The translations under genes were made by a program, and so were the position numbers. DNA of 64,000 nt, from NCBI GenBank assembly GCA_964017185.1, contig OZ024878.1, forward strand, positions 2,459,151 through 2,523,150, written 5' to 3'. This DNA is from Rugalucina vietnamica. Its lineage: Eukaryota > Mollusca > Bivalvia > Lucinida > Lucinidae. Shown here one piece after another: positions 11,223-21,484 of the stretch. The notes beneath the pieces were generated by a model, which searched no databases, was not told the DNA's origin, and saw nothing but the letters and a program-made list of their open reading frames with translations. The stretch's first letter is position 1. Every line of letters starts with the position of its first letter.

Positions 11223-11549
11223 GTGAGAGTCAAAGTTTAATTTCCTTACGAAAACATGACCATGCAATACAATGTATTCTTTTTTCAGGTATAGTTTTCA
11301 CTGAAAAAAAAAAAACAACAACAAAAAAACACACACGACATTTTCTAATTTTTGTCCAAATTGATTATAGGTACACGTTAACGAGTGCTTCAATTAAGGG
11401 ACAAATAAGTTTGGGTAGTTCCTCTAGAGGAGGCATAGTAAAATATAGGGCCTGAATGCTAGGCTATAAGTAACCAGAATCTCTGTTTTTGATCGAAAGT
11501 AAGAAAAAAAGGTATGCTGCTGTATATCACAATTTTACGAAAAACATGT

Positions 11550-11784
11550 GAGCCTCGACGCGAGAAAACCGGTCTTCGGGGTTTCCGACCAGGTCCGACA
11601 CAAACCGGCCTGTACAAGCTCAGAAAAGAGCTAGAAGCTTGAAATTTCGGATTTAAGTAGAAGAGGAATTGTACTATCCGAGTAGCGAAAACAAAGGCGC
11701 TGATCAGCTTCGCGGTTACCGCGAAGCTGATCTGCGCCTTTGTTTTCGCATAGGCAATAATCCCGTTTTCTCACGATGCGGCTC
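11550..11784 (-). repeat. Family A fold-back element, well-preserved copy
   Basis: Reverse orientation: GAGCCTCGACGCGAGAAAAC at the left, GATGCGGCTC at the right, central palindrome CAGCTTCGCGGTTACCGCGA followed by AGCTG. The arm carries GCGGT/ACCGC where the copy at 8586 carries GCAGT/ACTGC. Confidence 0.85.
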
Positions 11785-11869
11785 ATGTAAAAGTGGGGTG
11801 AAAGTGAGTATTTACTTAACGGAAATGTTTTCCTGGTGTAGCTTTGGTATTGACGTTTAATCATGTATC

Positions 11870-12060
11870 AACAAATATAGTAAAAGCAGCCTGAACATGC
11901 ACTTAACTAAAATATGAAAACGTACACTTGGCGCAAACAGCACGAGAAAATCAACATCAAAGTTCTTGATACTGCAACACATAAACAGATATACTAAATC
12001 GCTTTTCAAAAACTCATAAACCAGACTTTTTATAGACGCAAAGTCGACAACTTGTATAAT
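11870..12060 (-). repeat. Decayed family B terminal remnant and partial X segment
   Basis: CTTAACTAAAATATGAAAAC and GGCGCAAACAGCACGAG match the family B terminal repeat. The following part (agactttttatagacgcaaagtcgac) matches, in complement, the start of the X segment at about 16510. Boundaries are uncertain. Confidence 0.4.
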
Positions 12061-12064
12061 TTTT

Positions 12065-12560
12065 TGCATGATTGTTTGCATACCACACTACGCTGCAAAA
12101 TTGATTGTCGGACACGTCAAGTTGATAGGAATGGGGTCCGGTTAAGCAAGTATTTTTGATCAACATGATCTGGTGATAACCATGTGTCACTTTGGACATT
12201 ATCTTTGCAACGAAGTGTTATAAACTGTCACTCTGAGATTTTCGCTAGCGATTATTCCAGGAAAAACATTTTAATACTGTCCTGTGTACTCATTGCACTG
12301 CTTTCAAACCGACTGGCACTGAACTAAACAAAGTAAGTACACTGGATAACCCAAGAATTAAATAAGCTTCATTGACATGTTCGTGTAGAATATAGAAAAA
12401 TGATCGCGTCAACGCCGTTTTCATGCTGCGAAAACAATTCGATAATGCAGTAAGAATTTTACAATTAGTTATGGCATGTGTCACTTTCGCCTTTTCACCA
12501 TTGATGTAAATTGTAGGTTATCCCTACGGAATAGTTCTATGATACAACAACGCATAAAAC
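12065..12560 (-). repeat. X segment, copy 1 (inverted)
   Basis: The complement aligns by eye with 16515-17195 and 29960-30540: ACACATGCCATAACTAATTG, GCATTATCGAATTGTTTTCG, TTAATTCTTGGG, AGTGACACTTC and ACACATGGTTATCA occur in order. This copy lacks both the family A insertion of copy 2 and the family D insertion of copy 3, so it supplies the empty site for both. Confidence 0.75.
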
Positions 12561-12760
12561 AGACGTTTGATAGGCATATAGCCGACATTTTTTTTCAGTA
12601 TCGTTTCACACACTACATGTTTATTATTCATTTATTATTTGTTTTCGTCTTCTGGTATCTTTATTTTTCTTTAACTTTCGAGAAAACTATTATGGGATAT
12701 ATCACGCAACTAAAATGCATTACTGTTTCTTGTCCGACTTTCCCCCAAAAAAGTCAATAT

Positions 12761-12994
12761 GGGCCGCCGCGTGGGAAAACCAACAATGTGCATAGGCAAA
12801 AACAAAGGCGCAGATCAGCTTCGCAGTAACTGCGAAGCTGATCAGCGCCTTTGTTTTTGCTACACGGATAGTACAATTCCTCTACTTTCTAAATCCAAAA
12901 TTTTAAGCTTCTAACCATCTTCTGTGACTGTACAGCCTGGTTTGTGTCAGACCTGGTTGGAACCCAAATCGTTGGTTTTCTCACGCACAGGCTC
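12761..12994 (+). repeat. Family A fold-back element
   Basis: Begins near GGCCGCCGCGTGGGAAAAC and ends at CGCACAGGCTC. The central palindrome (12817-12843) carries GCAGT/ACTGC arms. The right body matches other copies (CGGATAGTACAATTCCTC). Confidence 0.8.
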
Positions 12995-13659
12995 ATATAG
13001 AAACATAGTGGTACTCCCATCAATATACAATGGTCAAGTTAAGTAAAGTAAAAACACTATCGAAACTTATTTTGATTAAACACACACACACGCACTCCCA
13101 TCATTCTTTCGTCCTTGCAAACTAAGAAAGAACCAATTTGCACAGAATGCAACTAAGCTGAAAACCAAAAAGACATCTCCCTGACAGTGGCAATCAGTTA
13201 TATAGAGAATGATTATACGGACATATGATATTGCATTAACCTCTGCTCGCCTTTTTATTGATTGTAAATCTCCTTGGGCTTAAGGCAGAGTCAGTAATGG
13301 CATTGCTTTCTAGTTGATGCCAAATTAATATCCTCTTTGTGAGTCTCTTTGTGGGCTGTTTCGCTGTACAAAATACCATGACCGTTTAGATTCATAAGGC
13401 TTTAAACTGGCAAATACTAACTGCAGCTGATGTTGTGCCGTGTGAAGGCCCTAAAAGGTCTCCCCGTGCATAATCTATAGGGCAGATTATTTTTCTTTTG
13501 GGCCCTTTGAGATCAGTGAGTATATTCTGAGAATTCAGAAAATTATTATCGGTTTAAAATCCTTTTCTAACCAACGTTTAATATAATTAGTTTGCCCCTT
13601 TTGGATAATAATAGTCTTCGTATCGACTATCCTGTTGAAAGTTGTAAAATTACAGTAAT
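12995..13659. other. No gene recognised
   Basis: Unique-looking AT-rich sequence with a short CA run near 13078. No exon supported. Confidence 0.4.
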
Positions 13660-13939
13660 CATCAGGAAAACATGTCCGTGAAAAGTTTACCCCCTTAAAC
13701 CCCACTTTTATATACTAATATTGGGGTTTGCAGGGGTATACCTATTTTTCTTATTTTTGCTCCAAAACATAGATTGTGGGTACTCGTTAGAACCGCCTCG
13801 GCGAGGCGGTTCTAACGTGTACCCACAATCTATGTTTTGAGCAAAAATAAGAAAAATATAAACATTTTTTCTGATGAAATTTTCAATTTTTACTGCTGAA
13901 AAAAATCTCTGTATATTGCATGGGCAAGTTTTCGTAATG
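13660..13939 (+). repeat. Family C fold-back element, complete copy
   Basis: Starts CATCAGGAAAACATGTCCGT and ends TTTTCGTAATG. The centre is a long hairpin: CCAAAACATAGATTGTGGGT, then CGTTAGAACCGCCTCG, paired with the complement that follows; arms of about 50 bases. No coding capacity. Terminal inverted repeats of about 26 bases with several mismatches. Confidence 0.85.
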
Positions 13940-13975
13940 TCTCTATGGTTTCATGTTGCAAAATCTTTAGTCACT

Positions 13976-14017
13976 GGTCACTGAAGAAGCTTAGGTAGCC
14001 GAAACCGCGGTATGGCC
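13976..14017 (+). ncRNA. Hammerhead-ribozyme-like motif (type I), copy 1
   Basis: The order of parts fits a type I hammerhead: stem I strand GGTCA (13976-13980), core CTGAAGA (13981-13987), stem II GCT-TAGGT-AGC (13989-13999), core GAAA (14001-14004), self-complementary stem III CCGCGG (14005-14010), cleavage dinucleotide TA (14011-14012) and stem I partner TGGCC (14013-14017), which pairs fully with GGTCA allowing one GU. One weakness is an A-C pair at the base of stem II. The second copy at 27970 keeps the fold with different stem II and III sequences. Hammerheads are known in Penelope-like retroelements and retrozymes. Activity is not shown. Confidence 0.6.
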
Positions 14018-14110
14018 CATCACCTTTCTCATTAATACGTTCACTGTTCTAATAGGATCTCAGTTTTAGTTCTATTCTTAATATTTTTTTCTGGTGTTTT
14101 GTTTTGAAAT
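14018..14110 (+). repeat. Family G tail (hammerhead-associated repeat)
   Basis: CTTTCTCATTAATACGTTCA and TAGGATCTCAGTTTTAGTTC follow the ribozyme-like motif and recur after the motifs at 27970, 43211 and, in complement, near 50700-50780. The right boundary is unclear. Confidence 0.5.
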
Positions 14111-14189
14111 TCAGATTGATCAACGTAGATGGAAATGCGGTTGATTAGGAAAAAGAAAAGATTTTAGCTATAGAAACTGTACAGATTCC

Positions 14190-14483
14190 TTTGTGTTACT
14201 GATCGTTCCAAGGAGATACTTCTGTGGTGGTTCTTTTTGTTTTATGTCTTGGTGTTTAATTTTGTTTGTGCTGTTGGCGCCTTATGTATGTTTTCATGTT
14301 TTTAATTAAGTTAAGGTAACTGAGTGGCCACCTATTGGGAAAATAGCTGCTCATTCGGCTTACGATATGTTTCATGGTATAAGTGCCTGATTGTTAGTTT
14401 GGTTTTTCCCACCTCGGTTTTTGGAGTGGGAATCTCTTTCTGATTGCGCCTTTTCCTGATCTTTGCCTACTTGTACCTTTTTC
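14190..14483 (+). repeat. Family B terminal repeat, solo copy
   Basis: Runs ACTGATCGTTCCAAGG ... GGTAACTGAGTGGCCACC ... CCCACCTCGGTTTTTGGAGT ... CCTGATCTTTGCCTACTTGT and ends ACCTTTTT. It is one terminal inverted repeat of the retroelement at 36438-39210, truncated internally, as expected for partial copies of a target-primed retroelement. Confidence 0.75.
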
Positions 14484-14626
14484 CAATACGCATACGTATA
14501 TTGTATATTCATGTACAGTCAAAATTGCTCGAACATTTCATTAGTTTGGTAGTGAATATCTTGTAAACCTTAAGTGAAATAACCACTTTTCATATTCAGA
14601 GAAAGGTAATTGGTGGAGCCTTTTTT

Positions 14627-16145
14627 AGCTCACCTGAGCCGAAGGCTCATAGGTGAGCTTATAGTATACCCATGCTCCGGCGTCCGTCCGTCCGTCCGTC
14701 CGTCCGTCGTCCACAATTTCAATGATCTTCTTCTCTGAAACTGCTGGGCCGATTGTTCTCATATAACACATACACCATCTACAGGTAGGGGGAAAGAATA
14801 ATTGTGTTTTTGTTTTGATCGGATAAGGACTCTGGTTGCTATGTTTACATGTACTTATACTTCCCATAGACTTATAATGGAAAAAAGTGAAAATTGCCAG
14901 TTTTTGCTGTCTTGTTGGAAATATTTGAATTTTGTTGTTTTGCAGAAGTATTTATTGAGTAGTCCTCTACGTTTCATGTGACTTTTGTCATAATCCTTCA
15001 TTTTGATTGGTTGCAGGGGCCCCATATAGGGCAAAATTTCGAAAAACATTCAAAAATCTTCTTCTTAGAAACTGTCAAGGGGATTAAGCCTGTACTTTGT
15101 ATACATGTTCCTGATAGTGGCCTCCACATAATTTGTGTTTTTATTCCATAATTTGTGTTTTATTCCATCACCTGAGGTGATGATCAGAAATTGATCGACT
15201 CAGTATCTGAAGAAAAAAGAAAGAAACAGGCGGGTAAGAACTCTGGTTGCTATGGCAACTTAAAGTTTCCTTAGACTTATAATTGGAAAAGTGGAAATCG
15301 GCTATTTTACGCTAAAATTGCAGACATTTGAATTTTGTTTTTGCAGAAATGTTTATTGAGTAGTGTTTGACGTTTCTTGTGAGTTTTGTCCTAATCCTTT
15401 ATTTTGATTGGTTGCTGGGGCCCCATAAAAGGCAACATTTTGAAAAAAAAAAAACATTCAAAAATCTTCTCCTCAGAAACTGTCTAGTGGATGAATTCTG
15501 TACTTTGTATACATGTTCATGACAGTAGCCTCTACATAATTTGTGTTTTTTATTCCAGTCGGATAAGAACTCTGGTTGCTATGGGTTCCATTGACTTATA
15601 ATGGGAAAAGTGGAAATTAGCTATTTTTTTCTGGACCAATTGTAGGTATTTGAATTTTGTCTTTGCAGAAATATTTATTGAGTATATCTCTATGTTTCAT
15701 GTGACTTTTTCCAAATCCTTTATTTTGATTGGTTGCTGGGGACAACTAAAGGGTAAAATTTCGAAAAACATTTAAAAATCTTCTCAGAAATTGTCTATGG
15801 CATGAAGCCTGTACTTTGTATACATGTTCCTGACAGTAGTCTCTACATAATTTGTGTTTTTATTTCAGTCGGCTAAGACATCTGGTTGCTATGGCAACTT
15901 AAAGTTTCGATAGACTTAAAACGGGAAAAGTGGAAATTGGCTATTTTTTCTGGTCCAATCGCAGATATTTGAATTCTATTTTCGCAGATAAAGAGTAGTC
16001 CTCTACAGTTTGGTTGACTTTTGTCCTAATCCTTTATTTTGATTGGTTGGTGGGGCCCCATAAAGGGCATTTTTTTTAAAATAAATATTTGGTTAATATA
16101 GCAGATCTCAGGTGAACGTTTACAGGACCGATAGTCCTCTGGTTT
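14627..16145 (+). mobile_element. Family F non-autonomous element with internal tandem units
   Basis: Starts with the hairpin AGCTCACCTGAGCC-GAA-GGCTC...GGTGAGCT, then a TCCG microsatellite (14681-14711), then four diverged units of about 315-400 bases marked by AATCTTCT...GAAACTG and by TTTTGATTGGTTGCTGGGGC (near 14996, 15398, 15718, 16030). Ends with CTCAGGTGAACG and a small GGACCGATAGTCC hairpin. No ORF. Short terminal hairpins resemble Helitron-like non-autonomous elements, but class is uncertain. Confidence 0.7.
14681..14711. repeat. TCCG microsatellite inside family F
   Basis: About seven tandem TCCG units following GGCG. Confidence 0.9.
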
Positions 16146-16514
16146 GTAAGTTATTATGTATTTAATTTGGGCACGTGTATCTGCAAAGTTCTATCAATTT
16201 ATTTGGGGAGGCCATTATTGGTTGAGATTCATTTTCAGGTACATGTAAATGATTGGCCTAATTTAAGGGAATAGCTGCTCACCCGGCTAATCGTATATGT
16301 ACTGCTTTTATAATAAATAAAATATAAAAGTTAGCATCTACATGTAACGCATTTTCAAATTAATCATTAGAGCATCGTCTGTCTGGCACGTAACGTAAAT
16401 GCATTTTATTACTTTATAGCTGTATTGAAATTTAAGTTAGACAAGAAAAACATATCAGCAGAAGAAAACATTATAAATAAAATAACAAGCATACAATGTG
16501 TTAAACAATGTTAT
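16146..16514. other. No gene recognised
   Basis: Mixed sequence between a family F element and X segment copy 2; no feature seen. Confidence 0.35.
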
Positions 16515-17195
16515 AAAAGTTGTCGGCTTTGAGTCTACCAAAAGTCTGTTTTATGCGTTGTAGTATCAAGGTAATATTCCACAGGGAAAGCATACATTTT
16601 GCATCAATGGTGAAAAGACGAAATTGACACATGCCATAACTAATTGTTTACTGCATTATCGAATTGTTTTCGCAGCATGAAAACGGTGTTGACGCGATCA
16701 TTTTTCCCTAATTCTACACGGACATGTTAACGAAGCTTATTAAATTAATGAGCCTCGACGCGAGAAAACCGGTCTTCGGGGTTTCCGACCAGGTCCCACA
16801 TAAATCGGCCTGTACAGTTACAGAAGCAGGCTAGAAGCTTGAAATTTCGGATTTAAGTAGAAGACGAATTGTACTATCCGAGTAGCGAAAACAAAGGCGC
16901 TGATCAGCTTCGCAGTTACTGCGAAGCTGATCTGCGCCTTTGTTTTCGCATAGGCAATAATCCCGTTTTCTCACGATGCGGCTCATTTAATTCTTGGGTT
17001 ATTCAGTGTACTCCTTTTGTTTAGTTCAGTGACAGTCGCTTTGAAAGCAGTGCAATGGGTGCAGGACAGGATTAAAATGTTTTTTTTTTTCTGGAATAAT
17101 CTCTACCGATAATCTCTTAGCGACACTTCATACCCTTTCGATGCAAAGATCAAGCCCGTGACACATGGTTATCACGAAGATCAAAAATACTTAAG
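16515..17195 (+). repeat. X segment, copy 2 (direct)
   Basis: Paralogue of 12065-12560 (inverted) and 29960-30540 (direct). It is interrupted by a family A element at 16750-16984. At 17072-17075 it has the intact TTAA that is the family D insertion site in copy 3. Confidence 0.75.
16750..16984 (-). repeat. Family A fold-back element inserted in X segment copy 2
   Basis: GAGCCTCGACGCGAGAAAAC to GATGCGGCTC, 235 bases, same length as the copies at 8586 and 11550. The two other X copies read straight through (GTTATTTAATTCTTGGG and complement), so this is a genuine insertion. A few extra AT bases (AAATTAA) sit at the left junction. Confidence 0.85.
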
Positions 17196-17370
17196 CCTTT
17201 GCATTAGAAAACCAACAGTCCGCATTTTCGACCAAAAACGACACAAACTGATATGTACACTCACTAAATAAGGCTAGATGCTTGAAATTTTGCATACAAA
17301 TAGTGAGGATTTGTACTAGCCTAGCTGCTAAAACAAAAGCGCTGATCAGCTGTGCAATTACTGGGATTGT
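17191..17370 (-). repeat. Family A element, strongly decayed
   Basis: TTTGCATTAGAAAACCAACA, GACACAAACTGATATGTACA, GGCTAGATGCTTGAAATTTT and AAAGCGCTGATCAGCTGTGC follow family A order; the right half is replaced by a SINE tail. Confidence 0.5.
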
Positions 17371-17460
17371 ATATACCGGAGTGTACAATGTACAACTCCC
17401 AAGAATAACAAGGAATTGATTTGAGTAACAAGAAAACAAAACAAAACAAAACAAAGCAAT
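17371..17460 (+). repeat. SINE 3' tail fragment (same family as 34620-34914)
   Basis: ACCGGAGTGTACAATGTACA, CTCCCAAGAATAACAAGGAA, TTGATTTGAGTAACAAGAAA then repeated AAAAC units match the tail of the tRNA-derived SINE at 34.6 kb read on its own strand. Confidence 0.6.
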
Positions 17461-17579
17461 ATAAAATATAAAATTGTATAAAATACAAGTAAACAGTCAT
17501 TCCTTTGTTTAAACTTTGGTGTAAATTGATGTGTTGTTTGCCTTTTTGTGTGTGTATTTGATATGCGTAGTAACGTTCA

Positions 17580-17730
17580 GGAAACTGATGACCATCTTTA
17601 GGGAAATAGCTGCTCACTCATCTTTCGAAATCTTCTTTTCATAACAGTAACTGGCTGTCTTTTTAGTTTTCCCCACCTGGTGCTTAAGGTTGGGACTTTG
17701 GTTCTGTTCGTACCAGTTCCTTATCATTGC
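17580..17730 (+). repeat. Decayed family B terminal remnant
   Basis: GGGAAATAGCTGCTCACTC and TTTAGTTTTCCCCACCTGG, then TTGGGACTTTGGTTCTG match the family B terminal repeat in order. Confidence 0.45.
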
Positions 17731-17734
17731 ATAT

Positions 17735-17968
17735 GAGCCGCTGCATGGGAAAACCAACAATCTGCATATGCGAAAACAAGGACGCAGATCAGCTTCGCGG
17801 TAACCGCGAAGCTGATCTGCTTCTTTGTTTTCGCTACACGGATAGTACACTTCCTTTTCTTCTTAAATCCAAAATTTCAAGCTTCTAGCCTGCTTCTGTG
17901 ACTGTACAGCCTGATTTGTGTCTGACCTAATCGGAAACCACATTGTTGGTTTTCCCACGAGACGGCTC
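17735..17968 (+). repeat. Family A fold-back element in duplication unit 1
   Basis: GAGCCGCTGCATGGGAAAAC to GAGACGGCTC. Palindrome arms carry GCGGT/ACCGC. The sequence right of the palindrome reads CTGCTTCTTTGTTTTCGCTA. Confidence 0.85.
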
Positions 17969-18074
17969 ATATTTTACCTATCAGTAATGAAAAAGATCCA
18001 CAAATTCTCCGAGTAATATCTGACACACAACCGGTAGTGTTTTATTTCGGCGCAATTGTAACGCAGTAATAAAT

Positions 18075-18308
18075 GAGCCTGTGCATGAGAAAACCAACAA
18101 TTTGCATAGGCGAAAACAAAGACGCAGATCAGCTTCGCGGTAACCGCGAAGCTGATCTGCTTCTTTGTTTTCGCTACACGGATAGTACACTACGTCTTCT
18201 TCTTAAATCTGAAATTTCAAGCTTCTAGCCTGCTTCTGTGACTGTACAGCCTGATTTGTGTCTGACCTAATCGGAAACCACATTGTTGGTTTTCCCACGA
18301 GACGGCTC
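18075..18308 (+). repeat. Family A fold-back element in duplication unit 2
   Basis: GAGCCTGTGCATGAGAAAAC to GAGACGGCTC; nearly identical to unit 1 in body and palindrome. Confidence 0.85.
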
Positions 18309-18419
18309 ATATTTTAGCTATCAATAATGAAAAAGATCCACAAAATCTCCGAGTAATATCTGACACACAACCGGTAGCGTTTTATTTTGGCGCAACTGTA
18401 ACGCAGTAATAAATACGTT

Positions 18420-19224
18420 TGTAGGGGACCGGAATGTCCGCGGACCGGAATGTCCGCAAAAAAAAAAATAAGTTGTTTTAAAAATGTGTAAAAATATAAA
18501 TTATCATTAAATAAGTCTATTAAATGCAAAAATTCGGGGAAATAATTTTCATAACATACTGAAAACGATAAAAGAACTTAGAAAAAATTCCTTGCGGACA
18601 TTCCGGGACGCCCCAAAGGGACCGAAATGTCCGCAGACCCGAAATGTCCGTAAATGATTTTTCTCTTTAAACCGATAAAATACCCATCGATTATGCTTTA
18701 TTAATGCGATAAAACAAGTAAATTATAAACATAATGACTATATGACCCACAAACCAAGCATGTCTGTTTATAATAAAACAGGTTTGACCGTTTGGTCACA
18801 ATTTCTTCCATGTTTACACAATTATAATTCTGTCGTTCAAATTATTGCATTTCAACGGTAAATTTTAACTCTTCAGTGAGTTTACATGACATTATTCATA
18901 GTAATTAACAGTTTTAATAGCTATAGTTTCAATAAAAAAATCTTGCGGACATCCCGGACCATTTAGACCGTCCCGCAATGTCCGCAACATTTAAAATTTA
19001 TAATAAATGATGAAAACGGTTAATGACATTTCGGTCCCTTTAGGGCGTCCCGGAATGTCCGCAAGGAATTTTTTCTAAGTTCTTTTGTCGTTTTTATGAA
19101 AATTATTTCCCCGATTTTTTGCATTTAATAGACTTATTTAATGATAATTTATGTTTTTATACATTTTTAAAATAACTTAATGTTTTGCGGACATTCCGGT
19201 CCGCGGACATTCCGGTCCCCTACA
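18420..19224. mobile_element. Element H: 805-bp element with roughly 200-bp terminal inverted repeats
   Basis: Left end TGTAGGGGACCGGAATGTCC and right end its complement (GGACATTCCGGTCCCCTACA). Inverted similarity continues inward for about 200 bases (AAGTCTATTAAATGCAAAAA on the left against the complement near 19117-19140, and AAAAATTCCTTGCGGACATT against 19054-19072). TACGTT flanks both sides (18414-18419 and 19225-19230), a candidate 6-bp target duplication. At least ten copies of a CCGGAATGTCCGC-like motif, both orientations, lie in the arms and centre. No ORF, so non-autonomous; superfamily not clear. Confidence 0.8.
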
Positions 19225-19609
19225 TACGTTCGTAGTGGTGACTTCTTTAATAATGCAGTATGTTCTTTGCAATCCTGTGATGAATTCTTGTCATTCTTTC
19301 CTAGTTGTCAGTCAATACTTAAGCCGGGTTCGGGAGAAAATTCCTCAGTCGTTTCGGACCAGGCTCGAATGAAACCAGTCCGTATATCCCCAAAGATGGA
19401 CACATGGTTGGCATTTTGGTTTTCTGTAATGGTGTGATCGTGTTCTATACAAATCGAAAATAAAATTACTGACAAGCAGTGTTCTTAACCACACAGCTGA
19501 TCAGCGTCTATATTTTGGTAGTGCAAGAGAAAGTTTTTCTCCTAAAGCGCACCAGTTGTTCTCTTGGTAATTGTATCTCCCTGATCTGAATAAAAGAATA
19601 AACTCAAAT

Positions 19610-19844
19610 GAGCCACCTCGTGAGAAAACCAACAATCTGCATAGGCGAAAACAAAGACGCAGATCAGCTTCGCGGTAACCGCGAAGCTGATCAGCGCCTT
19701 TGTTTTCGCTACTCGGATAGTACAATTCCTCTTCTACTTTAATCCGAAATTTCAAGCTTCTAGCTCTTTTCTGTGCTTGTACAGGCCGGTTTGTGTCGGA
19801 CCTGTTCGGAAACCACATTGTTTGTTTTCCCACGAGGCGACTCA
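19610..19844 (+). repeat. Family A fold-back element
   Basis: GAGCCACCTCGTGAGAAAAC to GAGGCGACTC. Central palindrome 19662-19692 has GCGGT/ACCGC arms. Flanked by unrelated sequence. Confidence 0.85.
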
Positions 19845-20399
19845 AACGACGGGACAGAAAACATGACACAAACTACAATGTTAACCAAACCAGCGCTTAC
19901 TCGAAAAATCTAACCTAATACAACCTAATAGTGAACATTTCAAAGCAAATGTGAAATTTAGTTGAATGCCCATATTTATCCAAGTAAATATTACAAAAGA
20001 GCGCCTCTTCGCGAGAGTGTTAACACATATTTTTTGTTGTATTTCCTGACTTGTGGTTCGCTCTATCATGATTACACGGTTTATTCTTGTTTGCGAACGT
20101 TTATTGTATTAAGTTTCTTGGTAAGATACAATCAAACACTCTTCATTATTGATTCAGCTCATCAACAAAGCGAGATGGTAAAAGAATGCTTATTTTCCTC
20201 TACGACAGTAGTAAGAAACATCACAGTCGCAAGGATATCGCAAAGTAATAATAATCTAAGATATTAAAAGGCGTTTGAATCGTAAATAGCTCAGATTGTG
20301 CATCATTCTTGATCAAACATATTCACGTTTTTTCTTTGTATTGATGTTTCACGCCGCATTCAACACTTTTTCAGTTATGTACGGACTGTGCCACCATTT
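19845..20399. other. No gene recognised
   Basis: A 101-codon plus-strand frame starts at 19962 but has no coding character that I recognise. Confidence 0.35.
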
Positions 20400-20637
20400 C
20401 CTGGCCCCGAGGTTAAAAAACTTTTTTCATGCTCAACTCAGATGAGCTTGAAATTTCAAATCCTCTTAAACACTAAAATTGAAGGTTTAGAACTCCAAAG
20501 CCTGTACTTTATCCTGCTCATAAGCGTTAAAATGCCAACAATTTTAAAATGCCAACAATTGTTGGCATTTTCACATTTATGAGCTGAATAAATTTTAGTC
20601 TCAGCTGAAGTCAAGTTTTATAACCTCGGGACCTGGT
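20400..20637. repeat. Fold-back element with CCAGG termini
   Basis: Left CTGGCCCCGAGGTTAAAAAA and right TTTTATAACCTCGGGACCTG are inverted repeats. The centre has ATGCCAACAATTTTAAAATG then CCAACAATTGTTGGCAT, a nested palindrome. Non-coding MITE-like element. Confidence 0.7.
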
Positions 20638-21046
20638 CATATTGAGTACTTACTATTGGCAGCTAATAAGACTTTTTCAAGGCCACCTCGCACCGCTTCT
20701 ATATGTTTATTCGACTGTCTTTAGAAGTTGCCTCTGCGTAATCTGTTAAAATGTCGTCACCGGATGGAAAATTGCCAAAACAGCCTTATTGTGACAATGC
20801 ACTATCAGTGACAAGCACGGGTGCATGTGCAATATTTCATTTTTACTGGCAAATATCACTTATGAAACTTAGGACACACTAATAGCTGGCGCCGACAAAA
20901 CAAACCCCAGCTCTTGTAATTGCCACACCAGCAATTAACTAGAAGTGTCGCAGCATCTGGCGATATAGAAACACATAAATTGTCACGGTAGCATGCCTTT
21001 TTGCGATGCAATTTAGACACCATCGAATGTTCTATCCAAACATTAT

Positions 21047-21145
21047 ATGAGCCACTGCATGAGAAAAGCGAAAACAAAGGCGCTGATCTGCGTCTTGAAT
21101 TTTGCCTATGCAGATTATTGTTTTTCTAGTGCAGTGGCTCAAATA
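21047..21145 (+). repeat. Family A remnant in U1
   Basis: ATGAGCCACTGCATGAGAAA to AGTGCAGTGGCTCA. Internally deleted to about 100 bases; equivalent remnants sit at the same place in U2 and U3, so insertion predates the duplication. Confidence 0.65.
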
Positions 21146-21484
21146 TGAATATATGAAAATATTCAAAGGAAGGTAGTATAAGCAATTGTCCTTATGGTTT
21201 TATCGAGAAGGATAAGAAGTATAAAGTGTCAAATAGTATTACCAAAATAGTGCTCTAGTACATAATGATACGATGCGACAATGGCATCCCTAGTGTGCTG
21301 ACGGATATGATTCCATAAATCAGCAAGAATTATATCGTACATTCTGTCTCATTAGCTAGCACATGGAGACATAGTTTCTATCATCCACAATTAAGTGAAA
21401 TATTAGTAGATTTGCATTAGCACATGTTCACCACAATGTCGGTATGCTAGGCATTATACATGACACAGAAAGAAGGAAGAAAAA

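Larger units (their letters stand above)
17735..18413 (+). repeat. Tandem duplication, two units of about 340 bases
   Basis: Unit 1 (17735-18074) and unit 2 (18075-18413) each comprise a family A element (17735-17968 and 18075-18308) plus about 105 bases beginning TATTTTA and containing AATGAAAAAGATCCACAAA, CTCCGAGTAATATCTGACAC and ACACAACCGGTAG. Both units differ by few substitutions, so the duplication is recent relative to most repeats here. Confidence 0.85.

Noticed and set aside
17614..19869. Recurrent peptide ENKGADQLRGYREADLRLCFR as a conserved protein domain
   Set aside because: It is the translation of the family A palindrome and appears on both strands of the same element.
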